The translations under genes and the position numbers were made by a program. A stretch of 21,087 nt of DNA from Perkinsus chesapeaki (lineage: Eukaryota; Perkinsozoa; Perkinsida; Perkinsidae): the NCBI GenBank assembly GCA_013115145.1, contig JAAPAO010000603.1, positions 1-21,087 on the forward strand. The letters are read 5' to 3'. Numbering within the stretch: position 1 is the stretch's first letter; each line of letters starts with the position of its first letter. Positions 1 to 10,500 of the stretch are shown here, one piece after another. A model generated the notes under the pieces. That model was not told the origin of the DNA, searched no databases, and worked only from the letters and a program-made list of their open reading frames with translations.

Positions 1-7
1 AACAGCT

Positions 8-1799
8 TTAGCTCAGATTTTCCGGGATTGCTTGTAATATACTTCTTTGCTTGGGTTTGACCATCCACACGATAGTTTTACCAACGCCTGTCATATTGGA
101 CGTCCCGAGAAGTCGGAACATTCCCTTAAGAGCTACACTGACATCCTCTTGACTCTGCCCGGCAACTCCGATCGACTCCCGGATAAGCGTTCTTACTAAT
201 CCTCTTCCACAACGTCCTGCTAATACCTCCTGCGAGTTTCCGACCCGCAGCTCCAGCGGGGAATCCGTGAATAACGGCATACGATACATCATTCATGAGA
301 TTTTCTCTTCGTTCTTGGCCCAACCGACACGTCATCTTCCCCGATATTGATACATCGACTTCGATACCTAGGATAGTAGCCCCTCCTGCGGGAGGGCAGT
401 CTTTGGCAATCTTGAGCCTACATCCCACCAGTCGATTTAGCGCCCCAAAGGCTTCGAACGAGCTTTGGGAGGTCTTGGAGGATTCGACGCAGTAATAGTC
501 ATCTAGATAGCTTTGCATGGGGCAGGCTAACAATGTCCTTGCAATATGAGATAGCATCATACTCAGTCTGAGATAACCAGTGACTGATGATACGGCCCCA
601 AAGGGGAACACCGTGTGGACGAAAGCCTTCCGCTTCCCGTCACTTGTGTCTCGTAAGACGATGGTACTGTATCGGCGTTGATCCGCTCGTAGCGGTACTT
701 GCCGGCACGCATCTTCGTGATCCCGTTTCCACACAGCTAACCCAACGGGGTGGGGGCTTGCCTCCCACAGCTCATTTACCGACGCGAACAGGGTGTCCAA
801 CTCGGGCAGTTTAACTTTATGTTGGACGAACATTGTCTGATTAACTCGGCTCGACCGATAATTGTCACACGGGCGACGTTTCCCAGGCTGCTCCACGATG
901 TGACGCTCCGTTAAGCCGAATCCCTCCCACGTTCCAACTTCAGCGAGCCCGACTGGCCCAATAAGACGCCCTTTCGCAACGTCAGCCATAGCTTGCGTCC
1001 ACAGGTCCTCATCGTCGGCAGTGATTTCTTGTACTTCATCCCTCATTCTCGATAGACGCTTGATGGACTGCCGCTCGAGTTCCTCATTAAACCGCTGGCG
1101 TGTGCCGTCTTTCACGGGATTGTTCAGTAACGGGAATATTCCAGGCGCATGTATATCACCGTTGAATGACAACCCGCCGTTGTCACGTAGCTCCTCGACC
1201 ATGCCTACATCCGGATAATCTGTGATCTTTCCTAGATAATACAGCAGAGGTAGATTCAGCTCCCTGCAGCTTCCGGGCAGCCTCTTCGCCCAGTCCTTCT
1301 TGAGCGGTTCTAACGTGGCCGCAATCTCTTCCAGTTGACTTATGACATCCTGTCTTCGGCCATTTAGCTGTTCTCCCTTTGTGGCAGCGGCTTTAATTGG
1401 CACAGATAGTGTAGTCGGCAAATCTGTCTTCCCGGAATCCCTATAGTTCATACTTCGACTATGGGCCATGTGCTCAACGGGCGTACAGGATTCGGGTATT
1501 ACATATTCTTCTGCCGATGACGTGCGATACTGCTTGCCACTACGATAGTAGTGGACATCACTAGAATCTTGGCGGTAACCGCTTAACAACTCCAGCTTCT
1601 TCACCAATACTGTTCCCACTTTCACGAGTCCATCACGATGATGTTCACTCTCATTTGGCGGCTCACTTTTCGGTGGCAGGCCTCTTGAGCTTTGATGGCT
1701 GGTACGTTGTTTCCTTCCACGCTTACCGCGGCGGCGTGCTCTGATTCCAAGCTTGGGGGCACTTTCTTTACCAGGCTCGTGACACTTGTTTCTCACCAT
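8..1799 (-). pseudogene. Reverse transcriptase ORF of a DIRS-like (tyrosine-recombinase) retroelement, frameshifted near its 3' end
   Basis: An open frame of 557 codons reads from 1799 down to 126. Residues 1-60 are basic and low in complexity. Residues 240-320 carry a conserved lead-in and the fingers motif KRRPCDNYR (about 308-315). The palm follows: an Asp at about 360 (KRDHEDACRQ), FPFGA at 398-402 and the catalytic box YLDD at 431-434. The FPFGA..SV form and the lead-in resemble RTs of DIRS-like elements as I recall them, more than LTR-element RTs. From about residue 530 the frame loses family resemblance, while the next frame (292 down to 8) gives a plausible continuation, so I infer a single indel near 200-260. 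RNase H would lie beyond the window edge. The element is therefore probably inactive. RT identity is sure; the exact clade is not. Confidence 0.85.
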
Positions 1800-2084
1800 T
1801 CGGACGCACTTGTTACCATAAATCGTTCTTCTCCACGGGTCTCACGTGACATCGCCACTTTACAAGTACGGTGACCAGTGGAATTGTCTACCTTAGACAG
1901 TATCCGCAGTCACGGCGTGGCCGCCACGCAGCCTGAGCTCTTCAGATGCTGTTTGATTTGTTGGAGTTCCCAGTCGAGATTATTCTCCTCACTTTCTCGT
2001 TGGTTTTATTATTCGTTCCCTATACCAGATCACAATGACTTCTTTCCCAGCTGGTTCGTCTTTGGCTAGTCACGGTCGTGCAAG
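1800..2084. other. Spacer between divergent retroelement ORFs
   Basis: This stretch of about 285 bases lies between the minus-strand RT start and the plus-strand Gag-like start. I see no coding signal, terminal repeat or tRNA-like primer site. If both ORFs belong to one element it would have to hold a bidirectional promoter, but nothing in the sequence identifies one. Confidence 0.4.
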
Positions 2085-3062
2085 TTGCTCTTCAAGCGCC
2101 GGCGTAACTTTGTCATTGGACAAACACTCCACTACCCGTCATTGACGGGCCGTCAACCGGGGGAAGGTGGCGAGAGCGACGACATAGAGCAGGCCTTGTC
2201 TCCTAGAACTACGGATGCCTTGAGGTTGCTCGGGGCCTCCCAGGTCACGATTGAAGCAATCGAGCAAGCTTTGCGCAGGGCTAACATACTAACGGACAAT
2301 CTCATCTCTAGGATTCGCCAACCTGACGCCGACTCTTTGCTTCCTGGGTCTCGCAATGTGGGGGCTCGACTGCTCCTTGTTGCTTTGGCGAAAGAACTGC
2401 GTCCAGGTCCTTTGCTCCCGGATCTCACATCTTCAACCGGAGGGGCGATCTCCGCGGCTTTCGATATGTCGACAGCTCTACACTCGCGTGGCTTGGTGGG
2501 CTTAGACCCGCAACTATTACCTAGTTCGACCATTCTGGATACCTTGCTTCGCGGTAAATCTAACATATGTGTTATTCTACTAGAATCTCCTATGCACCAC
2601 TTTATTGACATGCACGATCGGCCTACTTTGGCGAGTATCTCTACACGTGCTGATAAGCCAAAAACTAATGATCTCCAGACTAACTATCTTCGCCTAGGTG
2701 AATTTTCAGCTGCGTTGATGTGCTGGTCTTGCACAGCCGCCCTGTTAACGGACATCAAGTACTCGTCTATCTTCAATCACGTGGCTGCATGCTTAAGATA
2801 TGCTGATATATACGGTTCGTTAACTGCGCAGGCTTATGATAAAGCGCGTAGACGGGGTGCTGCGATGCAGCTAAGAGCAGGTTCTTCTGCTGATGGTCCT
2901 GTTCTACTTCGTGCCGACGGAACTCTGGCTTCTGAATGCCGCAACTCCATTGATCATGCCCTCGCTCAGAGATCTACTACAAAAACTACTGCCCCACGTG
3001 ATGGAAGCCGGCTAGCTCAACCTAAGGCGGGATCCTTTCGGTCGTTCCCGTACTCTCACTAA
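2085..3062 (+). CDS. Gag-like ORF of a DIRS-like retroelement
   Basis: This 325-codon ORF has no zinc knuckle and no enzyme motif. Its middle (about residues 200-260) has an aromatic and leucine-rich helical segment, NYLRLGEFSAALMCWS followed by IFNHVAACLRYADIYG and a basic AYDKARRRG. That pattern resembles, from memory, the first ORF of DIRS-type elements in dinoflagellate-like protists. After the TAA the same frame stays open for about 35 more codons. They read as a basic, Thr-rich tail encoded partly by an ACT repeat, so the TAA may be a recent nonsense mutation in a longer Gag. It faces away from the RT ORF on its left and toward the recombinase on its right. An unrelated host ORF cannot be excluded. 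Confidence 0.55.
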   Translation: MLFKRRRNFVIGQTLHYPSLTGRQPGEGGESDDIEQALSPRTTDALRLLGASQVTIEAIEQALRRANILTDNLISRIRQPDADSLLPGSRNVGARLLLVALAKELRPGPLLPDLTSSTGGAISAAFDMSTALHSRGLVGLDPQLLPSSTILDTLLRGKSNICVILLESPMHHFIDMHDRPTLASISTRADKPKTNDLQTNYLRLGEFSAALMCWSCTAALLTDIKYSSIFNHVAACLRYADIYGSLTAQAYDKARRRGAAMQLRAGSSADGPVLLRADGTLASECRNSIDHALAQRSTTKTTAPRDGSRLAQPKAGSFRSFPYSH

Positions 3063-3126
3063 AGGTCTCCTAAAGGCCCTGAGACTAAATCCCCCGGTCA
3101 CGGGAAAGATAAGCAACACGGGTCTT

Positions 3127-3158
3127 CTACTACTACTACTACTACTACAACTACTACT
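3127..3158 (+). repeat. CTA/ACT trinucleotide microsatellite
   Basis: About ten CTA units with one interruption (an extra A at 3149-3150). In the frame of the upstream Gag-like ORF it encodes a run of about ten Thr, after the in-frame TAA. Confidence 0.9.
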
Positions 3159-3611
3159 GGTAAATCGTAGGTCGGTTTATGGCATAAACTTTCTGTTACA
3201 GTCATACATGTATCATACACTTATCGTCCCCCCCCCTACCTACTCATCCCATAAAACTTAGAACTTGCAACGAAGCTCGTTGAGCGAGCTGCCTCCCCAG
3301 CAGGGCTTTGCTCAGATTATCTTGTCACAAGGTTCACAGTATCTGCTCTTCGTTCTAGCGTGGTGTTCATTCTAGTGATATAGGGACTGCGCACTGCGTC
3401 CGACTTGCTCCACACTTACGATCGCAATTGGAGGCATACAATGTACGTCATGCATTCTCTGATGTGTCGTGGGTTGGTACTTCCGATCTACGTGAGATGC
3501 AAAAGGCACCACTGTCCCCTACATCACCGTAACGCAACACCGTAAATGCAATGCAAAGCCATCTGAAGACTTATACTTGGGTATGTTCTTCACTTTGCGT
3601 TTGGACCGGGG
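3159..3611. other. Retroelement-flanking sequence without recognised genes
   Basis: No reading frame with family resemblance was found. The region has a run of nine C at 3228-3236 and several short inverted motifs built on GAGCTCG-like words near 3275-3290. It may be the untranslated or repeat portion of the DIRS-like elements, but I could not match it to any other part of the window. Confidence 0.4.
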
Positions 3612-4082
3612 TTACTCCTCGTCCGAATCGTCGATCATCATCTCCACTATTTTAACCTCATTTAACCTAGGGGTTTTCTTCATGTATGTAGTGAAAGCAT
3701 TCGATTTCCACCCCCCCCCCCCAGCCTCTAGTATTATTCCCACTGAACAGCCATGCTTTACCAAATCTTGTACGTGATCCCGTCGAAAGCAGTGGCTACT
3801 ATACTGTGTGGCTTCCATCACTCCTACAGGTCCACTCATATGCGCCTGCAGCCTTTCGTGAAACTCACCTGCCGACATGGTGGTAATACGTTGCTGCAGC
3901 GAGCCCATCCGGTTCATAAACCACATGGCGGCACGATGGGGACAGGTCGAGGCATGCTCTACACAGGTACATAGACGATGTAGCCATTGCCCTCTCGGCC
4001 AATTTTTCCTTCTACGAAGGAAAATAGGGATGTCCAGCTCGTGACATGGTTGATAATATCTTATTGATATTACCTGCATCAT
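3612..4082 (-). CDS. Tyrosine recombinase, C-terminal catalytic half (DIRS-like element), partial
   Basis: The 156-codon frame has the C-terminal hallmarks of a tyrosine recombinase: HCFR at residues 97-100 (the H-x-x-R box), a Gly-rich turn followed by W125, and the candidate nucleophile Tyr133 in AFTTYM, followed by an acidic tail. Upstream, residues 20-50 (LRRRKNWPRG, then spaced Cys, CPHRA) resemble the linker before the active site in DIRS-type recombinases as I recall them. The first catalytic Arg and the N-terminal half are missing. The frame is closed by TGA just before the first Met, so this is a fragment or a broken gene. A Gly run at 121-124 is encoded by twelve consecutive G (3711-3722), longer than a GG pair usual at this turn. 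The RT ORF to the left lies on the same strand, the Gag-like ORF on the other. Confidence 0.75.
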   Translation of the reverse strand: MMQVISIRYYQPCHELDIPIFLRRRKNWPRGQWLHRLCTCVEHASTCPHRAAMWFMNRMGSLQQRITTMSAGEFHERLQAHMSGPVGVMEATQYSSHCFRRDHVQDLVKHGCSVGIILEAGGGGWKSNAFTTYMKKTPRLNEVKIVEMMIDDSDEE

Positions 4083-4546
4083 TCAGTCCGAGCTGTTCGC
4101 TTTCCGTGATACGAGCTCACCTTCCCATTGTCTTGAGTAGCTAGTTCGCGGACGAACAGTCAGGATTTTACTCGTGCTTTTTGCTTAGCTTTGCGATAGT
4201 CCGTATACGCATGCGCAACTAAAGAGCAGCGCTTAACCGCGTGACGTTTGAACTCTGCGTCAATGGCATCGATGATTGCCCTGTGTCGGTGCATTGAGAG
4301 GCTTGTCGCAGACAAAGTTGAGAAGCTATTTCATCCTCGGTTATAAGGTCAGCTCCTCATTACACTTATTTTAGACGCCGAATTGGGATCGCAGGTTATA
4401 GTTCTGAGTGGCCGCCGACGAGAAGCCGATAAGCCTTATTCTCGTGGCCACTTCTTCGCGTGCATCGATATCAGGTGTCTATGTATGACTATTAACTCAG
4501 TGCAGGCGGCATGTTAGAAACGGATTCTACGACAATCGATTAATGC
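4083..4546. other. Intergenic sequence between the recombinase fragment and the 3' end of the E4 gene
   Basis: I found no supported exon on either strand here. It should contain the 3' untranslated region of the E4 gene (minus strand). The missing 5' part of the recombinase is not recognisable. Confidence 0.45.
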
Positions 4547-7500
4547 TCAGTCCAGCTCTTCGTCCAACTCGATGTTGTGTTCCTTACAGAACGCGTGTAT
4601 TTCTGCCTTCAGTTCGGGAAGGGGTTCTAAATCCTCCACTCTGAGAACATTACCAATCGACACAATAACAGGACTGTCCGAAGGGAGGAGTATTCGAGGT
4701 AGTTCGAGACGTTGATGCTCTTACTTCAGTGGCTCTCGAGTGAAAGGATCATGATCATCAGATAAGATAATACGAACCTATCCACATTGACTGAAAATCC
4801 CAAAGCCTAGCTTCAACCTACGATATGCCGTCTATCCATAATTTGCCCAGAGCCTGGTAGTTTCACTGGATCTATCATAACCTCGGCCATAATGGGATCC
4901 AAATAATTATCAGGAATCTGCAAAGAATATGGCGGAGCGAAGCATAACTCGCATTTTTACTTCCACATTGTCCATCGCTTCCTCACGCTTGGACGCTGTC
5001 TCATTGAGATGCTTGACGAACGCCTCGAATTCTTTGAACTCATCACCGACCAAGAGACGCTCTCGTCGTAAGATGGTGACAGCCTAATTCAGAAAAGCAT
5101 GCATTGCTCATTGAAGAGCCTAGTTGATGGCTGTAGTAAGTAATCTCACTTTGTTGAATGTCTGAGGGCTATAGTATCGCTGATCATCCGCCACAATACG
5201 GCTTATCTTCTCAGTACCTCCGCCTCGGGCAAGATACACGTACCTATTCCAGGAAAATGCCGCTACCGGGAATCGAACCTGGCACCCACATTTCGGCCAA
5301 TTTTCTCAGCAAATCCTTCGGATCGAAATTGTACCTTCAACAAGGAATCTTTTTCGACCTAGAGGTGCAAGCTTGAAGCTCACTCGTTAAAGTCGTAGCT
5401 TTTCCCCTTCAGCTCCAGACACTTGGGGCCAACAAGACGATCTATGCAAGGATCAAGGCAAGACGTTAGCATTTGCTCCAAAACGACCTATAACAGCTAG
5501 AGGTGTCAGAAACTTGGAGGGGAGCTCACCCGATCATCGAGAATGACATTAGCTGCTTCCTTGCACATAGCATGTAGCGTGCTGACAGTCTGGTGCCCCA
5601 TACTCATATACTGTTTGCAATGAGCCTTGGCGTCTGTTCGAGACCTCCGATACCTATCAGGCACAAGTTCGATCCCGGCACCTGATATTATACCCACATA
5701 TCTTGTCCGTTGACTTCATCTTCATCATCGATCGCTCTCTCGACTGAATGAATGAAAATGACTAAGAAGAGGATCCACGAAATTACCTCCGAGACCGGCG
5801 GTGCCTTCCATTGGTTCATCACTGCTCCCGGCTGCTTGATCTGATGACGAAAAAGTAGCTTATCTGAGCGGAGCGAAGCTGGAGAATGTCTTACGTGCTT
5901 CGTGCTTCCTTATGGCAGTTAACGAATCCAATCCCTGAAAGATGATACGTTAAATAACAATCGATGGGTTTGATTGGGAGTGCGCTTATATCCGCAAGTG
6001 TGCTATCACATATTAGAATATACCCTCGGCGGGATTCGAACCCGAGACCTCCTCGCATACCTCGTCCAGAAGGTAGGTCGTATCGTTCAATAACTGGTTG
6101 ACGAATTTGCAGAACTCTTCAGGTTGCTCAACGGCAAAAGCTTGAAGCTGAGCGCGGTGCTTCGGTAAAGGCAAGACCTTGGAAAAAATCGAATTCCAGC
6201 CAACATCTTAAAACACTGCCAGTAACAGTGTAGAAATCACCCACTTGTTCGAAAAGTTTCTGTATCGGTATCCTCAGCTCAAACTTGACATGCATTCTGA
6301 TATCGTAATAAGATTGCTTCGTCTTCTCCACCGCCGTGAAGACTCTGAACATAACCACAGTGCCTAGCTGCGAATATAAGACATACCTGATGCAAGCCGG
6401 CACGATGTTTCTAACACAGAAATCGGCGTTCTCGATCTGTCGGGCAAACCGAGGCTGCTTCGAAAGAGACTTGAGAACCTGAGCTTCGACGGTGTCAAAT
6501 AGGCCCTACGTAAATTACAAAACGTGATATAATCTCTACAGGTACAGCGGCAGAACTGCTCTACACCTTCAATTATTTCCCATGGCAGACCCGACCTCAA
6601 TAATTTACTTACCGAAAATTCTGCGAAATTTTCTCAAAATTTCCTTCTCTTGAACATGGGATACCACACGGATCTATTCCCATTCCGAACGAGAGCGGCG
6701 CTATTAAATCGCGCAGGAAAATAAGGAGCCTTCACTACGTAATGAAGAACAACGGATATACTCCGCCGTGGGAAGTGGCAAACCCCGGAATGCCTCGATT
6801 GAGCGCTGCGATTTCCTCAAGAAATGACCCGTTCACGGCAGGTGGACAAATTCGCCGAAATCTCAGGAGAAGAAAGGAGGAAAAGTTTTTCTTGACATCA
6901 CAAAAATTCCCCAGATATATTGCAAGCTTTTAATTTTTCACGTTTAGTAGACTACGATCATTCACACTAAGCTGCTCGGGAGTGCCTCTCTTACCTTGGC
7001 GGCTTGCCCTCTAACGGAGGGGTTCTTGCATTTCTCCGATCCCAACGTCCAGATCACAAATAGGAGAAGAAGGTCACAGTCGAGACCGTTGAAAATATCA
7101 CCTCGGTTACCGCGGTTCGTCTGCTCTACAATCTGCAGGGAAAATGCCTCTACCAGGAATCGAACCCGAGACCTCTTACTCGAGATGTGTTTCTATAGTA
7201 ATGCAACACGTCAACAATATCGTCGATAATGCAGGTCGGTAGAACCTGCCAACGGGGCAATCAAAAAATCGAACAGCGGAGCGAAGCTCACCGCCATATC
7301 GTCCGAAAGCTCTATGCTGGAATCATCCATAATATTCAACGAATACACTCCTTGGGGCACCCCACCTGAACATATACATGCACGCACCGCCACCCAGCAT
7401 GTTATCAACAAGCGTTGCTCTCGTAGCAACAATTAGAGAGTCTTAGAGCCTCATAAAATGCTCCCATTACGAAAGATATTTCTCAGGTTACTGTGGGTAT

Positions 7501-10500
7501 TCTGCATCCCGACTGAATGCTTACTGGGAGTTGGCTTAGTCTTGTCTGGCACGCTGTCGGGGATGACCTTTATGAGAAATAAAGACATCATCAGATTTAT
7601 GCAGTGTGCAAGCGAATCCACGAATCTGAAAAGTGGAAGGCAAATCGTAAACTCACTGTAATGACAACTCTTGCATTGAGGAATTGCGAGATGTTCCAAG
7701 ATTCCAAGATTTATTCTTACCTAGGAGAGTCCACCACAGAATCGTAGCAGTGGTATTCGCCATATCCATCGGCCATAACTAAGAAAAATACACATTTTTC
7801 GCTGCGCCACAAAATTCTTCCAGCAAACTTACGATCCATCTTCTGTTTCTGGTGGAACACAGACGCTGCCATGAGCATGGTCTCGGCCTCCTTGAGCGCT
7901 GGACAGACGAAAATATGGAGGGCTTGCACCGCTTGCCAGAAAATCTGACCAAAGGGAGGGCTTGAATACGTCACGCGATTAACGAGTTTGGAACTATCGC
8001 ACTGGGGAAAAATCGCACCCCAAATTCCGAGCTTCACCGTTAGCATATTTAAAGAGTGTATGCGATAACTAATATGTGGCTTAGTAATCATATAGGAGAG
8101 CCAATCGGTGACTGAGCATCGCAAAGGGAGCCTCCGATGCACGGCGAACGTAAAAACCCTAGGCGAATGGAACCACAGTTGGCCTCTGTCGCCGCACTTT
8201 TTCAGCCGGGCTCTGCAATTCCCTCACCGAATCGCTATAGAAAGTATTCTCCAAGATCAGAACTTTTCAAAAGGAATGTTCATAATCCTGGCGTGGAACT
8301 GGCTCTAACATATACCCCACCTGCGACACGAACTTAGGAGACCGATTCGGATCCGGTTTGGGAATTCTAGCAATCGTGTCAGCATCACCCATCTTAGCTT
8401 CACTCTGCAGAATGCCCATTATCTGAAGAGAAAAAGAAATAGACAGATTGACAAGGTCGTACGAAGTAACATCGGCATCGATGCGAAACATTAGAGAGTA
8501 CACTCTCACGTCCCAGAGATTGCCTGTACAAGTTGAGGCGGGAAATATCCAGAACGAACAGCTAGGAGGAGAAAAATTCACTGTAATATCGTCCAGGTTT
8601 TGGGAGTGATGTTGAGTTATTAACCTTACGAAAAAAAGTTAGAGACATGTTGATATTGAGTTTCGAAAAGTCACGCACTTTTCATCGCCGATGAAGATGA
8701 CATGTGATGCTCTCCCTGGAAAGCATGCGCCGGTGATGGTACACTAAAGAAAAATGATGAATATGTTTATGTTATTTCCACAATGGATTTTAATGCATAC
8801 TTTCAGCCATGGCTACACCGACCAATCAACCCTTCACGCATCTTACCGTCTTAACCTCAGGATTCTCCGAAATCATCATACTGCAATCAATGTTAGCGCT
8901 TTGCTCCAACTTGATCGGCAGACAGAGCTCGAATATAACCCACGCTGCATTCAAACCACACCCTGTTGAAATAACCTAAAAAGAATCTTTGCAGGCATGT
9001 CGTCCGCCCATGTGCCTCACCCCTTTGATCTTGGTCAGCATTCCCTGTGATAACATGCGGAACCGTTCGAGATTACCATCTGAAAAGCACAAGCTTGAAG
9101 CACCGACGCATGGCGGGAAAATCCGTATCCCCTAACTAATTCCAGAAACGAAGGTCGCTCTGGGCGGGAAAGCGCCTCAAGCCGTTTTCGACTGTCTGAG
9201 TGTCGAGAGTGCAATCTAGGCGAACACTCGATTTCTGATTAGACGTTGTAAGGATTAGACTAGATTAATCTTTCGAGATTAGCATCGCGCGGAAGGTAAG
9301 TGAGTTTCAGACAGTAACAGGTGAAACTGTGACGAAGAGACAGCGGAATTGAAATGAAGACCGTAGGATTTAGTATAATCGCAAGGACTCACGTAGCTGG
9401 CTTGTGGCATCCAGAAGCTGATCTGCCAGTGCTGCTCCATTGGGAGAGTTCTGATTCTGCCAACCCATTGTGGCACGCTGGGCTGAATTAGTAAGAGCAG
9501 ATGCGAACCAGAAAAGCACCTGACACAATCAACGACTATTGTCCTAAATTATAGTTACAGATTTTGAAGGGAAAGAACGGAATATTACAAATGACATATT
9601 GATATAATGTGATCATGAATGAACTACGATAATGAGTTATAACATAATTATTATAATAACGAAGTTAAAGCTACAAAATTTTCCGACGGTCTTTTTTACG
9701 ACTTTCCTCATAGCAAGTAAGATCCTGAAAGTCCCACGCAATGAAATGAAGACTCGGGGCATTCTGTGGAGGGCCTCTGGTCGAGGTGGAAAATAAGGTG
9801 ACAACCCTACTTACTTTCACCCGCGTCTTTTCATTAGCACGGAGAGCCGGCTGGATGAGTTGCAAAGTTTGGTCGATCACAGCCGTTTGCTGAGCACGGA
9901 CCTGAAGGGGGGGAAGACCGTACTTGTGAACTTATAGGTATCCGACAAGACGCGTAGGACGGCAGCCAGCCAAAGACGATTCACAACGAACCCCTAAGGA
10001 GTTCCCCCTACCGTGTTTATCATTTGTCCGAGCCCTGCCAAGGACATTCTTGAGATATTAAAATTCTGTCGCTTCACAGACTTCGGTAACTAAGAAGGAA
10101 ATGACAATGCCAATGTTTAGCGTTCGAACGCCGAAACCGTTCTGAAAAAAAGCCGAGCTATGAAGCAGCGGCAGCAGCCATTGGTATCACAGGTGAAATC
10201 AAGCAGTATCAACAACCCACCACGCTTTTGCTGAACAGATATTTTATACTCGCCGACCCGAACGCACCTCTTGAGGATCTAACAAGTTATGATCGATCGA
10301 GCTCGGTGACAGCATTTTCCCAAGTATAGTTGTCTCTTGTAGATGGAACCTAGAAATAGAGAGGCTTGTGTTCAATTCCGACCTACCAAGAACACTAGGG
10401 CACCCCTAGTAGGGGTCGCAAAATCCCCAGAAGTGACCTTAGCGAAATACAAACCCAAATTCCCAGAGTTCCGAATGGGATACAGCTCATGCGACGATCT

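Noticed and set aside
4004-4024. TTTTCCTTC/GAAGGAAAA hairpin as a terminator
   Set aside because: It lies inside the recombinase coding frame, where it encodes the FLRRRK segment, and the surrounding genes are eukaryotic.
6138-6149. AAAGCTTGAAGC as another copy of the intron module
   Set aside because: It is coding here: it encodes part of KHRAQLQAFAVEQPEEF in a conserved E4 exon, so it is probably a chance match.
5244-7179. Functional tRNA genes at the three T-arm-like sites
   Set aside because: Only the T-arm and 3' acceptor strand are present. No complementary 5' acceptor strand (GCCTCTA or GCCGCTA), D-arm or anticodon arm is found at tRNA spacing, and each site sits inside a short intron.
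9671-9880. Minus-strand ORF ending DLTCYEESRKKDRRKIL as the end of a separate gene
   Set aside because: Its first part is an E4 exon (9815-9901). The exon VLFWFASALTNS at 9393-9519 continues the conserved E4 sequence in phase, so the C-terminal part is intron read-through.
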